Below the pieces are notes generated by a model. It worked only from the letters and a program-made list of their open reading frames with translations, had not been told where the DNA came from and ran no database searches. A stretch of 64,000 nucleotides of DNA. It comes from Phycisphaerae bacterium. Lineage in GTDB: Bacteria; Planctomycetota; Phycisphaerae; UBA1845; UTPLA1. Position numbers and translations under genes: made by a program. Below, piece after piece: positions 50,479 through 58,578 of the stretch (positions are counted from its first letter, which is position 1; each line of letters begins with the position of its first letter). The DNA is taken from assembly GCA_035275405.1 (NCBI GenBank), contig DATEMU010000003.1, positions 124,001 through 188,000 on the forward strand. The letters are read 5' to 3'.

Positions 50479-51519
50479 TTGTTTATCCTCCCAATCGGCG
50501 GGGTCATCAAAAAGACCGGGCGCTTCAGGATAGACAGGAGACACCCGATCAAGCTGCCCATGGAAGGTGTCGTAGTCGGTATTTATTTTCATAAGCCCCA
50601 CGACCGTCCCAAGATGAAGCAACAATGACGGATGCCCCAAGTCTTCACTGGTCCACCCATACAGCTTGTCACTAGGCTTTCCGCGCTCAAGCCGACGTTC
50701 TTTTAGCCGCCTCAGTAACCCGGGCGCAATCCGGCGATATACCAAGTCGTTTGTAAGGTGTCCGAAATACTGCGGGAGCTTCATGTCGGTCCTCAATTCA
50801 ATACCCTTGAGCCTGCACAAATGTTTGAAATAATCGTTGGGAAACGTCCTCGCGTAGCGGACGAGACCCTCAGCCAAAAATAGCTTGAGATACTCCTGAA
50901 GGTCTCTGCGCGGGCGTTCGTATTGATAGCCCGTCGCCTCATCAATAAGCGCGATGATTCCGACCTGTGCCAGACCGCGCACCACAATATCGCAGACCGT
51001 AATTATCTTTTCGTATTGTGGCGGAATGGTCTTCTTGTTTGTTACGTAATCGTCGCGGAGCCTCAAGTAGACTTCTGCGACTTTTGGCAGCAACTCGGCG
51101 TCGAACCCAACGAACCGCCGCCCAGATTTGTCTTTGAAAAAGATGGGAGTGGTCGACGCCATTAACTCTTGTGTGATAAATGGCTTAAGAGCGTCTGCCT
51201 GCAAAAAAGACGGCAACCCGTCGACGTGGCTCAAAACGCCTGTTCCAGCCTTCGGGGTTCGTGATCGACCGATTGCGATCAGGAAGGCGCTTTGCGTCAG
51301 CACTCTCTGGCTGTTCGGCAAGACGGCGCATGGGAGCGAAACCACGCCTCCTACGCTACGAAGCTCAATTTCACCAGTGTGGTTCGTTTGAGGAAGATTC
51401 TTTCCCCATCTGGCCTCAATCGCGCGTTTGCCAATCTCGCTTTTTTGCTCTTTGCTTAGGGATCGAGCCCGCGCCCTCCCACCCCTACTCGCAAGGTCCG
51501 ATATTGCCTTCGACTCCAT
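50467..51519 (-). CDS. P63C-domain protein
   Basis: A 350-residue protein from the ATG at 51519 (GGGAG eight bases upstream). The N-terminus SRGGRARARSLSKEQKSEIG and KRAIEARWG is a basic helical motif shared with many small DNA-associated proteins. The middle and C-terminal parts carry the P63C domain: LIDEATGYQYERPRRDLQEY, FPNDYFKHLCRLKGIEL and RIAPGLLRRLKERRLERG. The domain occurs in phage and plasmid proteins and its function is unknown. It has a strong promoter (TTGACT-16-TATACT) divergent from the transposase promoter. The gene is less GC-rich than the surrounding chromosome. Confidence 0.85.
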   Translation of the reverse strand: MESKAISDLASRGGRARARSLSKEQKSEIGKRAIEARWGKNLPQTNHTGEIELRSVGGVVSLPCAVLPNSQRVLTQSAFLIAIGRSRTPKAGTGVLSHVDGLPSFLQADALKPFITQELMASTTPIFFKDKSGRRFVGFDAELLPKVAEVYLRLRDDYVTNKKTIPPQYEKIITVCDIVVRGLAQVGIIALIDEATGYQYERPRRDLQEYLKLFLAEGLVRYARTFPNDYFKHLCRLKGIELRTDMKLPQYFGHLTNDLVYRRIAPGLLRRLKERRLERGKPSDKLYGWTSEDLGHPSLLLHLGTVVGLMKINTDYDTFHGQLDRVSPVYPEAPGLFDDPADWEDKQLAT

Positions 51520-51543
51520 TGTACTGGCTCCCTTCTTAGTCAA

Positions 51544-51617
51544 AGTATACGTGCCGGAAAGAAAAAGTCAAATTCTTTCCTGAAAGTATTTGCTTTCTAC
51601 GTGCAGGCACGTATAGT
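51544..51617. promoter_or_regulatory. Divergent promoters with shared inverted GGCACGTATA motif
   Basis: Minus strand: TTGACT (complement of 51566-51571), 16-bp spacer, TATACT (complement of 51544-51549), for the P63C gene. Plus strand: TTGCTT (51590-51595), 16-bp spacer, TATAGT (51612-51617), for the transposase, whose ATG at 51624 would make an almost leaderless message. Each -10 is overlapped by the same decamer, TATACGTGCC (51546-51555) and GGCACGTATA (51606-51615). Inside are nested dyads GGAAAGAA/TTCTTTCC (51556-51580) and TACGTGC-AG-GCACGTA (51598-51613). Confidence 0.75.
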
Positions 51618-51623
51618 AGAGGC

Positions 51624-52451
51624 ATGAACAAGCTCAAGACAGAGAAGCGGAAGGCGATCATCGCGGCCCTCATGGAAGGAATGGGCGTCAACGCGATATC
51701 GCGGATTACCGGGGTTTGCAAAGAAGCGATCCTAAAGCTCCAAAAAGATTTGGGCTGTGCCTGTGCCGCCTACCACCATGAACACGTTCGGGGCCTCAAG
51801 CCGGAGCGTGTCGAATGTGACGAAATTTGGGCGTTCAACTATTGTAAGGCGAAGAACGTTTCCAAGACAAAGAAGCGCGACATCAGCTACGGCGACACTT
51901 GGCTCTGGACGGCCATCGACGCCAATTCAAAACTCATGATTACCTATTTCGTCGGGCTTCGCTCGTCGCAAGACGCCCATGCGTTCATGGACGATCTTTC
52001 CGGGCGTGTCATCGACATCGGGACACTCACTACCGATGGCTACGGACCATATCCGCAAGCCGTGCAGGCCGCGTTCGGCCTGGAAGTACCTTACGCCCAG
52101 CTAGTGAAGCACTACGACAATCCGGGCGTCAACGAGAATCGTTATTCGCCGGGGTCATGCGTCGGATGCGAAAAGCGAAGCGTCATCGGCTTTCCCCACG
52201 CGGACCACATTTCGACGAGCATCATCGAGCGGAGCAATTTGACTTTGCGAATGTCCCTGCGGCGATTCACGCGACTCACGAACGCCCATAGCAAAAAGAT
52301 TGAGAATCACGGCCATGCGGTCGCGCTGTTTTTCATGTACTACAACTACTGCCGCAAGCACGAAACACTTAAGGGTAGAACCCCGGCAATGGCCGCCGGC
52401 CTCGCCGATCATCGGTGGACGCTGGAAGAACTAATTGGCTTAGTTGGGTGA
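51624..52451 (+). CDS. IS1-family-like transposase, standalone
   Basis: A 275-residue DDE transposase of the IS1-related group. A helix-turn-helix (about 10-43, IIAALMEGMGVNAISRITGV) precedes the catalytic core: Asp66 in VECDEIWAF, Asp138 in TTDGYGPY and Glu202 in IIERSNLTLRM. The DTWLWTAIDANSKLM stretch matches single-frame IS1 relatives. No terminal inverted repeats or target duplications were found immediately around the gene, so it is not a complete insertion sequence as seen. The catalytic triad is intact. Confidence 0.88.
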   Translation: MNKLKTEKRKAIIAALMEGMGVNAISRITGVCKEAILKLQKDLGCACAAYHHEHVRGLKPERVECDEIWAFNYCKAKNVSKTKKRDISYGDTWLWTAIDANSKLMITYFVGLRSSQDAHAFMDDLSGRVIDIGTLTTDGYGPYPQAVQAAFGLEVPYAQLVKHYDNPGVNENRYSPGSCVGCEKRSVIGFPHADHISTSIIERSNLTLRMSLRRFTRLTNAHSKKIENHGHAVALFFMYYNYCRKHETLKGRTPAMAAGLADHRWTLEELIGLVG

Positions 52452-52465
52452 GTAAAAAGCAAAAC

Positions 52466-52485
52466 GCCCGGCCGTTAGGCCGGGC
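52466..52485 (-). terminator. Hairpin GCCCGGCC-gtta-GGCCGGGC with minus-strand T-run
   Basis: Perfect 8-bp stem, 4-base loop. On the minus strand it is followed by TTTTGCTTTTT, the look of an intrinsic terminator reading leftward. On the plus strand no T-run follows, though it may still slow transcription leaving the transposase gene. Confidence 0.65.
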
Positions 52486-52491
52486 ATTAGT

Positions 52492-52510
52492 CCGGAGATG
52501 CTATCTCCGG
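52492..52510. repeat. Second perfect hairpin CCGGAGAT-gct-ATCTCCGG
   Basis: Eight-bp stem with a 3-base loop, six bases after the first hairpin and 30 bases before the NYN start. No T-run. It could be a boundary or recombination site, or an RNA structure in the NYN leader. Confidence 0.6.
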
Positions 52511-52540
52511 GGCTGTGTGGTTAATATATCGGTGTTTACC

Positions 52541-53179
52541 ATGAAAAAGCAAGGGGCAAAACCGGTCGGGCGCATAAGCTGTTTTGTGGACGGATTTAAC
52601 CTTTATTGGGGGATGAAATATAAGAAGCTCGATAGGTATCTCTGGCTAGACATTCGTAAGCTGATGGAATCCGTTGCGGGCGGACCCGAACACGTTGTAT
52701 CCGTCAACTATTTCACGGCTTTTGTTCTGGGTGACGCGGACAAACAAAAGAGGCAAACATCCTTCATCGAGGCCTTGGTCGAACACTCTGGGCTTCATGT
52801 CGTTTTGGGATCGCACCAAGCAGATGATCGGGTCTGTAAAAAATGTGGGCATGTAGAAACCCGCTATAGCGAAAAAATGACCGATGTCGGGCTGGCCGTC
52901 CAGCTTATGACGGAGGCGAGTCAAAACACTTTCGACACGGCCATAATATTGTCGGCCGACAGCGACCTCGTGCCTTCGCTGCAAGCCGTTAGAGATTTGT
53001 ACCCGGAGAAAACGCTGATCTCGGTATTCCCACCTGGAAGGGGCTCGAATCATTTAAGGAAGGCATCGCATGGAGTGATACGCATCGATAGCGAACCCCT
53101 GTTTGCGGCCTGTCAACTTCCGGAAGAAATTACGAAGGGTGATGGATATGTACTCCGTAGGCCAGACGCCTGGAAATAG
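52541..53179 (+). CDS. NYN-domain protein (LabA/DUF88-like putative ribonuclease)
   Basis: A 212-residue PIN-like NYN protein. The acidic active-site pieces are in place: Asp17 and Asn20 in CFVDGFNLYWG, the central KMTDVGLAVQLM Asp, and ILSADSDLVP. A CxxC pair (VCKKCGHVETRYSEK) forms a possible zinc finger between the first and second motifs, as in LabA-like proteins. NYN proteins are metal-dependent RNases. The start ATG at 52541 is chosen because the upstream frame runs through the hairpins. It lies inside the accessory island, after the transposase. Confidence 0.87.
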   Translation: MKKQGAKPVGRISCFVDGFNLYWGMKYKKLDRYLWLDIRKLMESVAGGPEHVVSVNYFTAFVLGDADKQKRQTSFIEALVEHSGLHVVLGSHQADDRVCKKCGHVETRYSEKMTDVGLAVQLMTEASQNTFDTAIILSADSDLVPSLQAVRDLYPEKTLISVFPPGRGSNHLRKASHGVIRIDSEPLFAACQLPEEITKGDGYVLRRPDAWK

Positions 53180-53184
53180 CCCAG

Positions 53185-53235
53185 TCAAACCTTACCAGTA
53201 CCGATCCGCAGGTTCTGCCGCTGGCGCGGATCGGT
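53185..53235. repeat. Right boundary repeat of the accessory island
   Basis: TCAAACCTTACCAGTACC (53185-53202) is the perfect reverse complement of 50304-50321. ACCGATCCGCAGGT (53200-53213) is a direct copy of 50293-50306. In addition ACCGATCCGC (53200-53209) pairs with GCGGATCGGT (53226-53235), a 10-bp hairpin. Confidence 0.9.
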
Positions 53236-53289
53236 TAGGCTACCGTTGGCCGCGCTTGCAGCTTGACTCTCCCCGCACTTCGCGGTGTC

Positions 53290-56070
53290 ATGATTCAATC
53301 ATTCGAGCGCGACTTCGACGCACATCTGCGAGCGGGCATGGCCAAATCACCCATCGATGATGAACTTCAACAGATCAAATCGCTGGCCTTTCAGTTGCGC
53401 ATGGAGTTGCATGCGCTGACCAACCGGATCGATCGGCTCGAAGAGCAGCGGAAGGCCGCCTCAGAGATCGATATTGCTCCATTGCCGCCGCCGCCGCCCG
53501 CCGTTTCTCCATCGCCTTCACCGTTTGAAAAACCGCTGTCGCCGGAATCCGCCGCGCCGACCGGCGCGCCGTTCGCTTCGCCGGAAAAAGTGGCGGCGGT
53601 TGATGCGCTGTTTCAGTCGATCAACCGTCAACGACCGTTCGCGAAGGATGACGAACCGGTCAGCGAAGCTCCTTCGTCCGGCCTCGAAGAACGCATCGGG
53701 AAGATCTGGCTCAATCGGATTGGGGCGCTCGTTCTGCTGCTCGGTGTCGCTTTTTTTGTCAAGTACTCGTTCGATCAGGGATGGATCAGTCCGACTCTTC
53801 GTGTATCCATGGGCGGCGCATTCGGCCTGTTGCTCATCGGCATCGGCGAATACTCGCTTCGGACGGGAAGGCGGCCCTTTGCTGTTGGTTTGCTCGGGGC
53901 GGGCGTTGTCGTTCTCTATTTCTCCGCATTTGCGGCGTACTCGTTCTACCACCTTGTTTCGACTCAGACGGCGTTCGCGATGCTGAGCGGCGTTACGGTT
54001 ATTTCCTCGTTGATCGCGGTGCATGCGCGGATGCTGCCCATCGCAATCATGGGGCTCGTCGGCGGCTTCTGGACACCCATCGCCTTGAGCACGGGCGTCA
54101 ACCAACAAGTCGCGCTAATGACGTATCTGCTGATCCTCGACGCGGGCTTTGTGGTCGTGGGGAGCATCCGGCGTTGGGATGTGCTTCGGCTGCTTTGTTG
54201 GGTCGGCTCGGCGATTCTGTTTGCGGGCTGGTATCAGCAGTTTTACGCCCCCGATGCCTTGCACCCCACGCTTTGGTTTTTGCTGGCGTTCTATCTGCTT
54301 TTCCATGCGGACGCGATTGTCAGCCTGAGACTGCGCCGCAGCGAAAACCTGTGGGTACTCCCCGGCCTCATTCATGCGAACAACACGGCGTTTTTCGCGG
54401 CCGCGTACTTCATTGCGCGAGAAACGCACCTCGATCCATGGCTCGGTTCGCTCTGCGTGATTCTCGCGGCGCTTCAGCTTGTCGCCGGTTGGCGGCTGAT
54501 TGGCGGCGGCATCATCGCCGACCGGTGCCGCGAGAGTCTTTACCTCGACGCGGCGGCAATGCTGGCGCTGGCCGCGCCGATCCAGTTTGATCGCTATCTG
54601 GTCCCTCTGGCGTGGGGCGCGCAGGCGGCAGTGACGCTTTGGTACTGCCGCTGGAATGCGCGGGCGTGGTGGCGGCTCAAGGCCGTCGGCATCCTGGCCG
54701 CAGCGATGGTGCATCTCGTCGTCTACGACTTTTCCGAACCGGTGTTGACGAAGACGATCCTCGCGGTCGGACTGTGGAACCTGAATTGGATCACCGTCCT
54801 GTTCGTTGGATGGGGTCTGTTTGCGTATGTCGGCGGGGCGGGGCTTACCTTGGGCAGGCCGTCGCACACTATCGATCGGCCATTGGCGGTCGCGTTGTTA
54901 TTGGCGGGCAGTGCTGCCATGTTAGGCATTTGGGCGCACGAGTATGAGCGCTACCTCGCCACGTGGTGGTGGCTCGGGTTGGCGCTTTGTTGGCTTCTCG
55001 TGTCCAGGCCCATCCCCTTCGCCGCGTTGACGTACAGCGTGTTGGTGGTTGCAGCGGCGGCCAAGTTCCTTGCCTGGGACACTGTTGCCGCGGTCCAGGA
55101 CGGCGCGTGGGCCGGAATCTCGGGCGTCGTGGTCAATCGCGCGGTCCTTACCGGCGCGCTCGTCGGCCTGGCCATGATATTGGCTACCCGGCAGTTTCGC
55201 AGATACATGAACCGGCTTTCGAACGACTCGGCCATTTGGCAATTCGTGTCGCCGGATGAATCCGCGCCCGTGCTGGTGGTACTGGCCGCGCTGGTGTTCA
55301 CGTGGACCGGCACCTTTGAGATTGCCCGTATCTTCACATTCGAGCCGTGGGGAACGCGCTTCGAGGCACCTCGCCTTTTAGCAAATGTCGTCGTTACCGC
55401 CTTCTGGGCGATAAATGCGGCCGGACTATGGCTCGCCCTCGGGAGCCGGCGCGCCGCAATCGCGGGCTACGCCTTGATTCTCTGCCTCATCGCCACCCTT
55501 AAGTTCGCGTTCGGGGACACCGTCGGCGCGGCGACAACCGTTCGCTGGCAATATCTTCGCGGACTATGCACCAACCGCGTATTTCTGGCCGGTCTCGTCG
55601 TCATCGCCGGCTGGTTCGTCTGTGCGGCCTTGTTTCGCGCCCGGTCGAAGGCCGACGCCGCGCCGGGGCAAAGGACCAAGCTATTTCACGGCATGTTGGT
55701 CTGGGGAGCGATGCTGGTGGTCTGGCTACCAACGTTTGAGATCATGCGGAGCTTCCGGTTCGAGCCGTTCCGCGAGCGTTTCGCCGACCCGACGTTAGCG
55801 ATGCACGTCGCGTTGTCGGTGTTTTGGAGCGTCTCGGCCGTCGTGCTATTGGCAATCGGCTTTGCCCGCCGGATCGCGCCGCTTCGCTATCTCGCTATCA
55901 CTTTGTTTGGTGTTACGGTTCTAAAAGTATTCATCGTTGATCTGGCGAATCTCGAGACGGTCTATCGTATCGTGTCGTTCATTGTGCTGGGCATATTGCT
56001 GTTGGCCGCTTCTTTCCTGTACCAACAACTCTCGGCGCGAATACTCGTGAATCGTGCGGCGAATGTATAG
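53290..56070 (+). CDS. DUF2339 polytopic membrane protein
   Basis: About 926 residues. The N-terminus has a short coiled coil (LQQIKSLAFQLRMELHALTNRIDRLEEQ) and a Pro-rich linker. Then comes the DUF2339 signature IGKIWLNRIGALVLLLGVAFFVKYSFDQGWISP, followed by more than 20 hydrophobic helices. Function is unknown; homologues are widespread membrane proteins. An ATG at 53338 (MAKSPIDDEL) is an alternative start. It lies just beyond the right boundary of the accessory island and was probably the chromosomal neighbour of the YiiX-like gene before insertion. Confidence 0.88.
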   Translation: MIQSFERDFDAHLRAGMAKSPIDDELQQIKSLAFQLRMELHALTNRIDRLEEQRKAASEIDIAPLPPPPPAVSPSPSPFEKPLSPESAAPTGAPFASPEKVAAVDALFQSINRQRPFAKDDEPVSEAPSSGLEERIGKIWLNRIGALVLLLGVAFFVKYSFDQGWISPTLRVSMGGAFGLLLIGIGEYSLRTGRRPFAVGLLGAGVVVLYFSAFAAYSFYHLVSTQTAFAMLSGVTVISSLIAVHARMLPIAIMGLVGGFWTPIALSTGVNQQVALMTYLLILDAGFVVVGSIRRWDVLRLLCWVGSAILFAGWYQQFYAPDALHPTLWFLLAFYLLFHADAIVSLRLRRSENLWVLPGLIHANNTAFFAAAYFIARETHLDPWLGSLCVILAALQLVAGWRLIGGGIIADRCRESLYLDAAAMLALAAPIQFDRYLVPLAWGAQAAVTLWYCRWNARAWWRLKAVGILAAAMVHLVVYDFSEPVLTKTILAVGLWNLNWITVLFVGWGLFAYVGGAGLTLGRPSHTIDRPLAVALLLAGSAAMLGIWAHEYERYLATWWWLGLALCWLLVSRPIPFAALTYSVLVVAAAAKFLAWDTVAAVQDGAWAGISGVVVNRAVLTGALVGLAMILATRQFRRYMNRLSNDSAIWQFVSPDESAPVLVVLAALVFTWTGTFEIARIFTFEPWGTRFEAPRLLANVVVTAFWAINAAGLWLALGSRRAAIAGYALILCLIATLKFAFGDTVGAATTVRWQYLRGLCTNRVFLAGLVVIAGWFVCAALFRARSKADAAPGQRTKLFHGMLVWGAMLVVWLPTFEIMRSFRFEPFRERFADPTLAMHVALSVFWSVSAVVLLAIGFARRIAPLRYLAITLFGVTVLKVFIVDLANLETVYRIVSFIVLGILLLAASFLYQQLSARILVNRAANV

Positions 56071-56075
56071 GAGTG

Positions 56076-57347
56076 TTATTTGGTCGGACGCTTCGCAAAA
56101 TGCTCCGCGACGATTTCCGCCATCCGCCGGGCGCCGGCCTCGTTGAAGTGACAGTCGTCGTAGTAAAATTGCTCTTTCCCATTCATCGAGCCCGCATCGA
56201 TGCATTCGACGCCCAGGGACTTGCACGTCTCCAACAGCAGGGCGTTGTAGCGATCCTCGCCCTCGCGGAGTTTGGCGATGCTGTAATACGCGCCGTCGGG
56301 GCGATTGGAGATGCCGAGGAGTAGCAACTCCTGCATGGCGGGAGAAAGGCCCACATCCCAGACGATTGGTTGCGTCACGAAGATCGGGCGCACGCCCTGT
56401 TGACGACAGATCGCGACGATTCGCTCGATGCGGCCCTGATAGGCCCGCAGGGGCTGCGTCAGGTCGGGGAGTTCGTCGACGATCTTCGCTTCGCGTCGCT
56501 TCTGGCGGCGCGTTTCGTACACCCGGCCTTCCGCGTCCTCGATCATTCCCCGCTCCAGGCGCAATCGCGTGTAGGCTTGCATCGTGACGCTCCATACGGC
56601 AGTCTGCCGCCAAAGGGGAGAGGCGGTCCGGTCGAGCAGGATTCCGGCCAGGTAATTCTGAAAATCGTTGAGACCGACCATGAAGACGGCGCAGTCGATG
56701 TCGCGAAATACTTCGCATGAATCGATCAAATAGAGGTGCTCGATCGTCGAGGCGCCGCTGATTCCGGCATTACCCACCCAGACCTTCCGGCCATTGCTTT
56801 GAAGCGACTTCCCCAGCAAGTAAGGCCAGGTCTCCAGGTCGTCGAGATAAGCGCATTCCGTTGCACTGCCGCCGATGCAGAGGATGCGATAGGCATCATT
56901 GCGCGAGGGCCATTCTTCTCCGCGGACGCCCATTGAATTCGTGCGAAAGTGGGACACCCCTTCGATACCCGGCATGATGGATGCGCGAGGGCGGAAGGTG
57001 AAATCCCGGTTCGGCGGGCGCAGATTGAGCTGCGCCGCCAGCATCCAGCCGCAGCACAAATGCAGGGCAATTTCGATCAAAGCGACGGACGTCACGAAAG
57101 CGCCGACCAGCAGCACGAGGCGTGTTCCAAATCGCCCGAGCACACGGCGTGTGCGGGGGATCGCGTATAACGCCGGAGCGACGACCATTACAATCATCAA
57201 TAAAATAAAGACGGCCGTCTCCAGTCGGGACCGAAACCGCCACCCTCGGCCGTACGCCAGGACTGTGTCGACCGCCACGAGCGCGGGAACGACCATCAGC
57301 GCGAGTAGACCTGCCAGGGCTCCAGACGTTCGTTGAGTAGGATTCAT
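56076..57347 (-). CDS. Membrane-anchored SGNH-fold hydrolase
   Basis: A 423-residue protein from the ATG at 57347. Three hydrophobic helices (about 10-30, 42-62 and 75-98) precede an extracytoplasmic SGNH domain: block I LCIGGSATECAYLDD (Ser), block II NAGISGAS, block III GLNDFQNY, and block V DDCHFNEAGARRMAE (Asp/His pair). It resembles the esterases or acetyltransferase-like proteins that modify envelope polysaccharide (AlgJ/AlgX/DltD-like architecture). Substrate unknown. It is convergent with DUF2339, 5 bp apart. Confidence 0.82.
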   Translation of the reverse strand: MNPTQRTSGALAGLLALMVVPALVAVDTVLAYGRGWRFRSRLETAVFILLMIVMVVAPALYAIPRTRRVLGRFGTRLVLLVGAFVTSVALIEIALHLCCGWMLAAQLNLRPPNRDFTFRPRASIMPGIEGVSHFRTNSMGVRGEEWPSRNDAYRILCIGGSATECAYLDDLETWPYLLGKSLQSNGRKVWVGNAGISGASTIEHLYLIDSCEVFRDIDCAVFMVGLNDFQNYLAGILLDRTASPLWRQTAVWSVTMQAYTRLRLERGMIEDAEGRVYETRRQKRREAKIVDELPDLTQPLRAYQGRIERIVAICRQQGVRPIFVTQPIVWDVGLSPAMQELLLLGISNRPDGAYYSIAKLREGEDRYNALLLETCKSLGVECIDAGSMNGKEQFYYDDCHFNEAGARRMAEIVAEHFAKRPTK

Positions 57348-57381
57348 TGGTTGGGCGGGGGTACGACCGTTCCCTCCGGCC

Positions 57382-58359
57382 CTATTCGATCGCGTGCTCT
57401 GCGAGCCAGCGTTCGGCGTCGAGGGCGGCCTTGCAACCCATTCCCGCGGCGGTGACGGCCTGACGATAGACGCTGTCCACGCAGTCACCGGCCGCGAAGA
57501 CGCCTTCCACATTCGTCGTGGACCGATACGGGTCCTTGAGCTTGATGTAGCCCTTGACGTCGAGTTCGAGCTGGCCGCCGAGGAACTTGGTCGCGGGCGT
57601 ATGACCGATGGCCATGAAGAGGCCGCCGAGTTCGATCGTCGATTCGTTCCCGGCGATCGTATCTTTCACCTTTACGCCCGTGATTTTCTGATCGCCGAGG
57701 ACGTCGACCACGACTTTGTTCCAGACCATTTCGATTTTTGGGTTCTTAAGGGCCCGATCCTGCATGACCTTGGAGGCGCGGAGCTTGTCGCGGCGGTGGA
57801 TCATCAGGACCTTCCCGGCAAACTTCGTCAGATAGGTCGCCTCTTCGACCGCGGAGTCGCCGCCGCCGACGACGCCGAGCACCTTGTTGCGGAAGATGGG
57901 CAGGGCGCCGTCGCAGACCGCACAGGCCGAGACGCCGCCGCCGGTCCTGGCCAGCCGTTGTTCATTCTCCAGGCCCAACCAGTTGGCGGTCGCGCCGGTG
58001 GAGATGATGAGGGCGTGGGCCTGCGCGATCTGATCTTCCGAGTCCCACAATTTGAAAGGCCGGGACGAAAGATCGACGCGTTTGATCATCTTCCGCACGA
58101 TCTTGGCGCCGCAGTGCTGGGCCTGCTCCTGGAACTTGGTCATCAAATCCGGACCAAGGATGCCCTCGGGAAAGCCGGGGTAGTTCTCCACGTCGGTTGT
58201 GGTCATGAGCTGACCGCCGGGGAGGATGTTCAGCGCCCCCTCCTGGCGGGGTTCGTCGGTATAGACGACGGGGGCCATGTTGGCGCGGGCGGCGTAGATG
58301 GCCGCCGTCCAGCCGGCCGGACCGGAGCCGATGATGATGAGCTTCTCGACGTTCGCCAT
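57382..58359 (-). CDS. trxB: Thioredoxin reductase
   Basis: FAD/NADPH flavoenzyme, 325 residues from the ATG at 58359 (GGGAGAAG upstream); an ATG at 58377 adds six residues. FAD motif IIIGSGPAGWTAAIYAARA, the redox pair Cys146-Cys149 in SACAVCDGA, the NADPH motif VVGGGDSAVEEATYL, and the C-terminal FAAGDCVDSVYRQAVTAAGMG are all in place. It is divergent from pepT. The intergenic segment holds a GTCCTCG/CGAGGAC hairpin and the GCAGCCGAGGGCGG repeat. Confidence 0.96.
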   Translation of the reverse strand: MANVEKLIIIGSGPAGWTAAIYAARANMAPVVYTDEPRQEGALNILPGGQLMTTTDVENYPGFPEGILGPDLMTKFQEQAQHCGAKIVRKMIKRVDLSSRPFKLWDSEDQIAQAHALIISTGATANWLGLENEQRLARTGGGVSACAVCDGALPIFRNKVLGVVGGGDSAVEEATYLTKFAGKVLMIHRRDKLRASKVMQDRALKNPKIEMVWNKVVVDVLGDQKITGVKVKDTIAGNESTIELGGLFMAIGHTPATKFLGGQLELDVKGYIKLKDPYRSTTNVEGVFAAGDCVDSVYRQAVTAAGMGCKAALDAERWLAEHAIE

Positions 58360-58488
58360 GATGCTGACTTCTCCCATGCGTTTGCGGTACGGTACCGTGC
58401 CTGAATATTAGATGATGGGGGTTACAACGTCGATACGCGAGGCTTGGAGCATCTCCGTCCTCGGCGGTGATATTGCGATCGAGGACAG

Positions 58489-58513
58489 GCAGCCGAGGGC
58501 GGCTGCTCTCCAT
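58489..58513 (+). repeat. GCAGCCGAGGGCGGCTGC + TCTCCAT repeat, third copy
   Basis: Identical over 25 bases to 41033-41057. It forms a GCAGCC/GGCTGC hairpin. It lies between trxB and pepT. Confidence 0.85.
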
Positions 58514-58578
58514 TGCCGTTGCATGGAATCGGCCGTCGCCGTACAACAACCGGGCTGGTGTGACCAGTTGGAGGTGAG

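Noticed and set aside
51546..52510. Complete insertion sequence with terminal inverted repeats
   Set aside because: The inverted decamer lies only upstream, over promoters; hairpins downstream do not match it.
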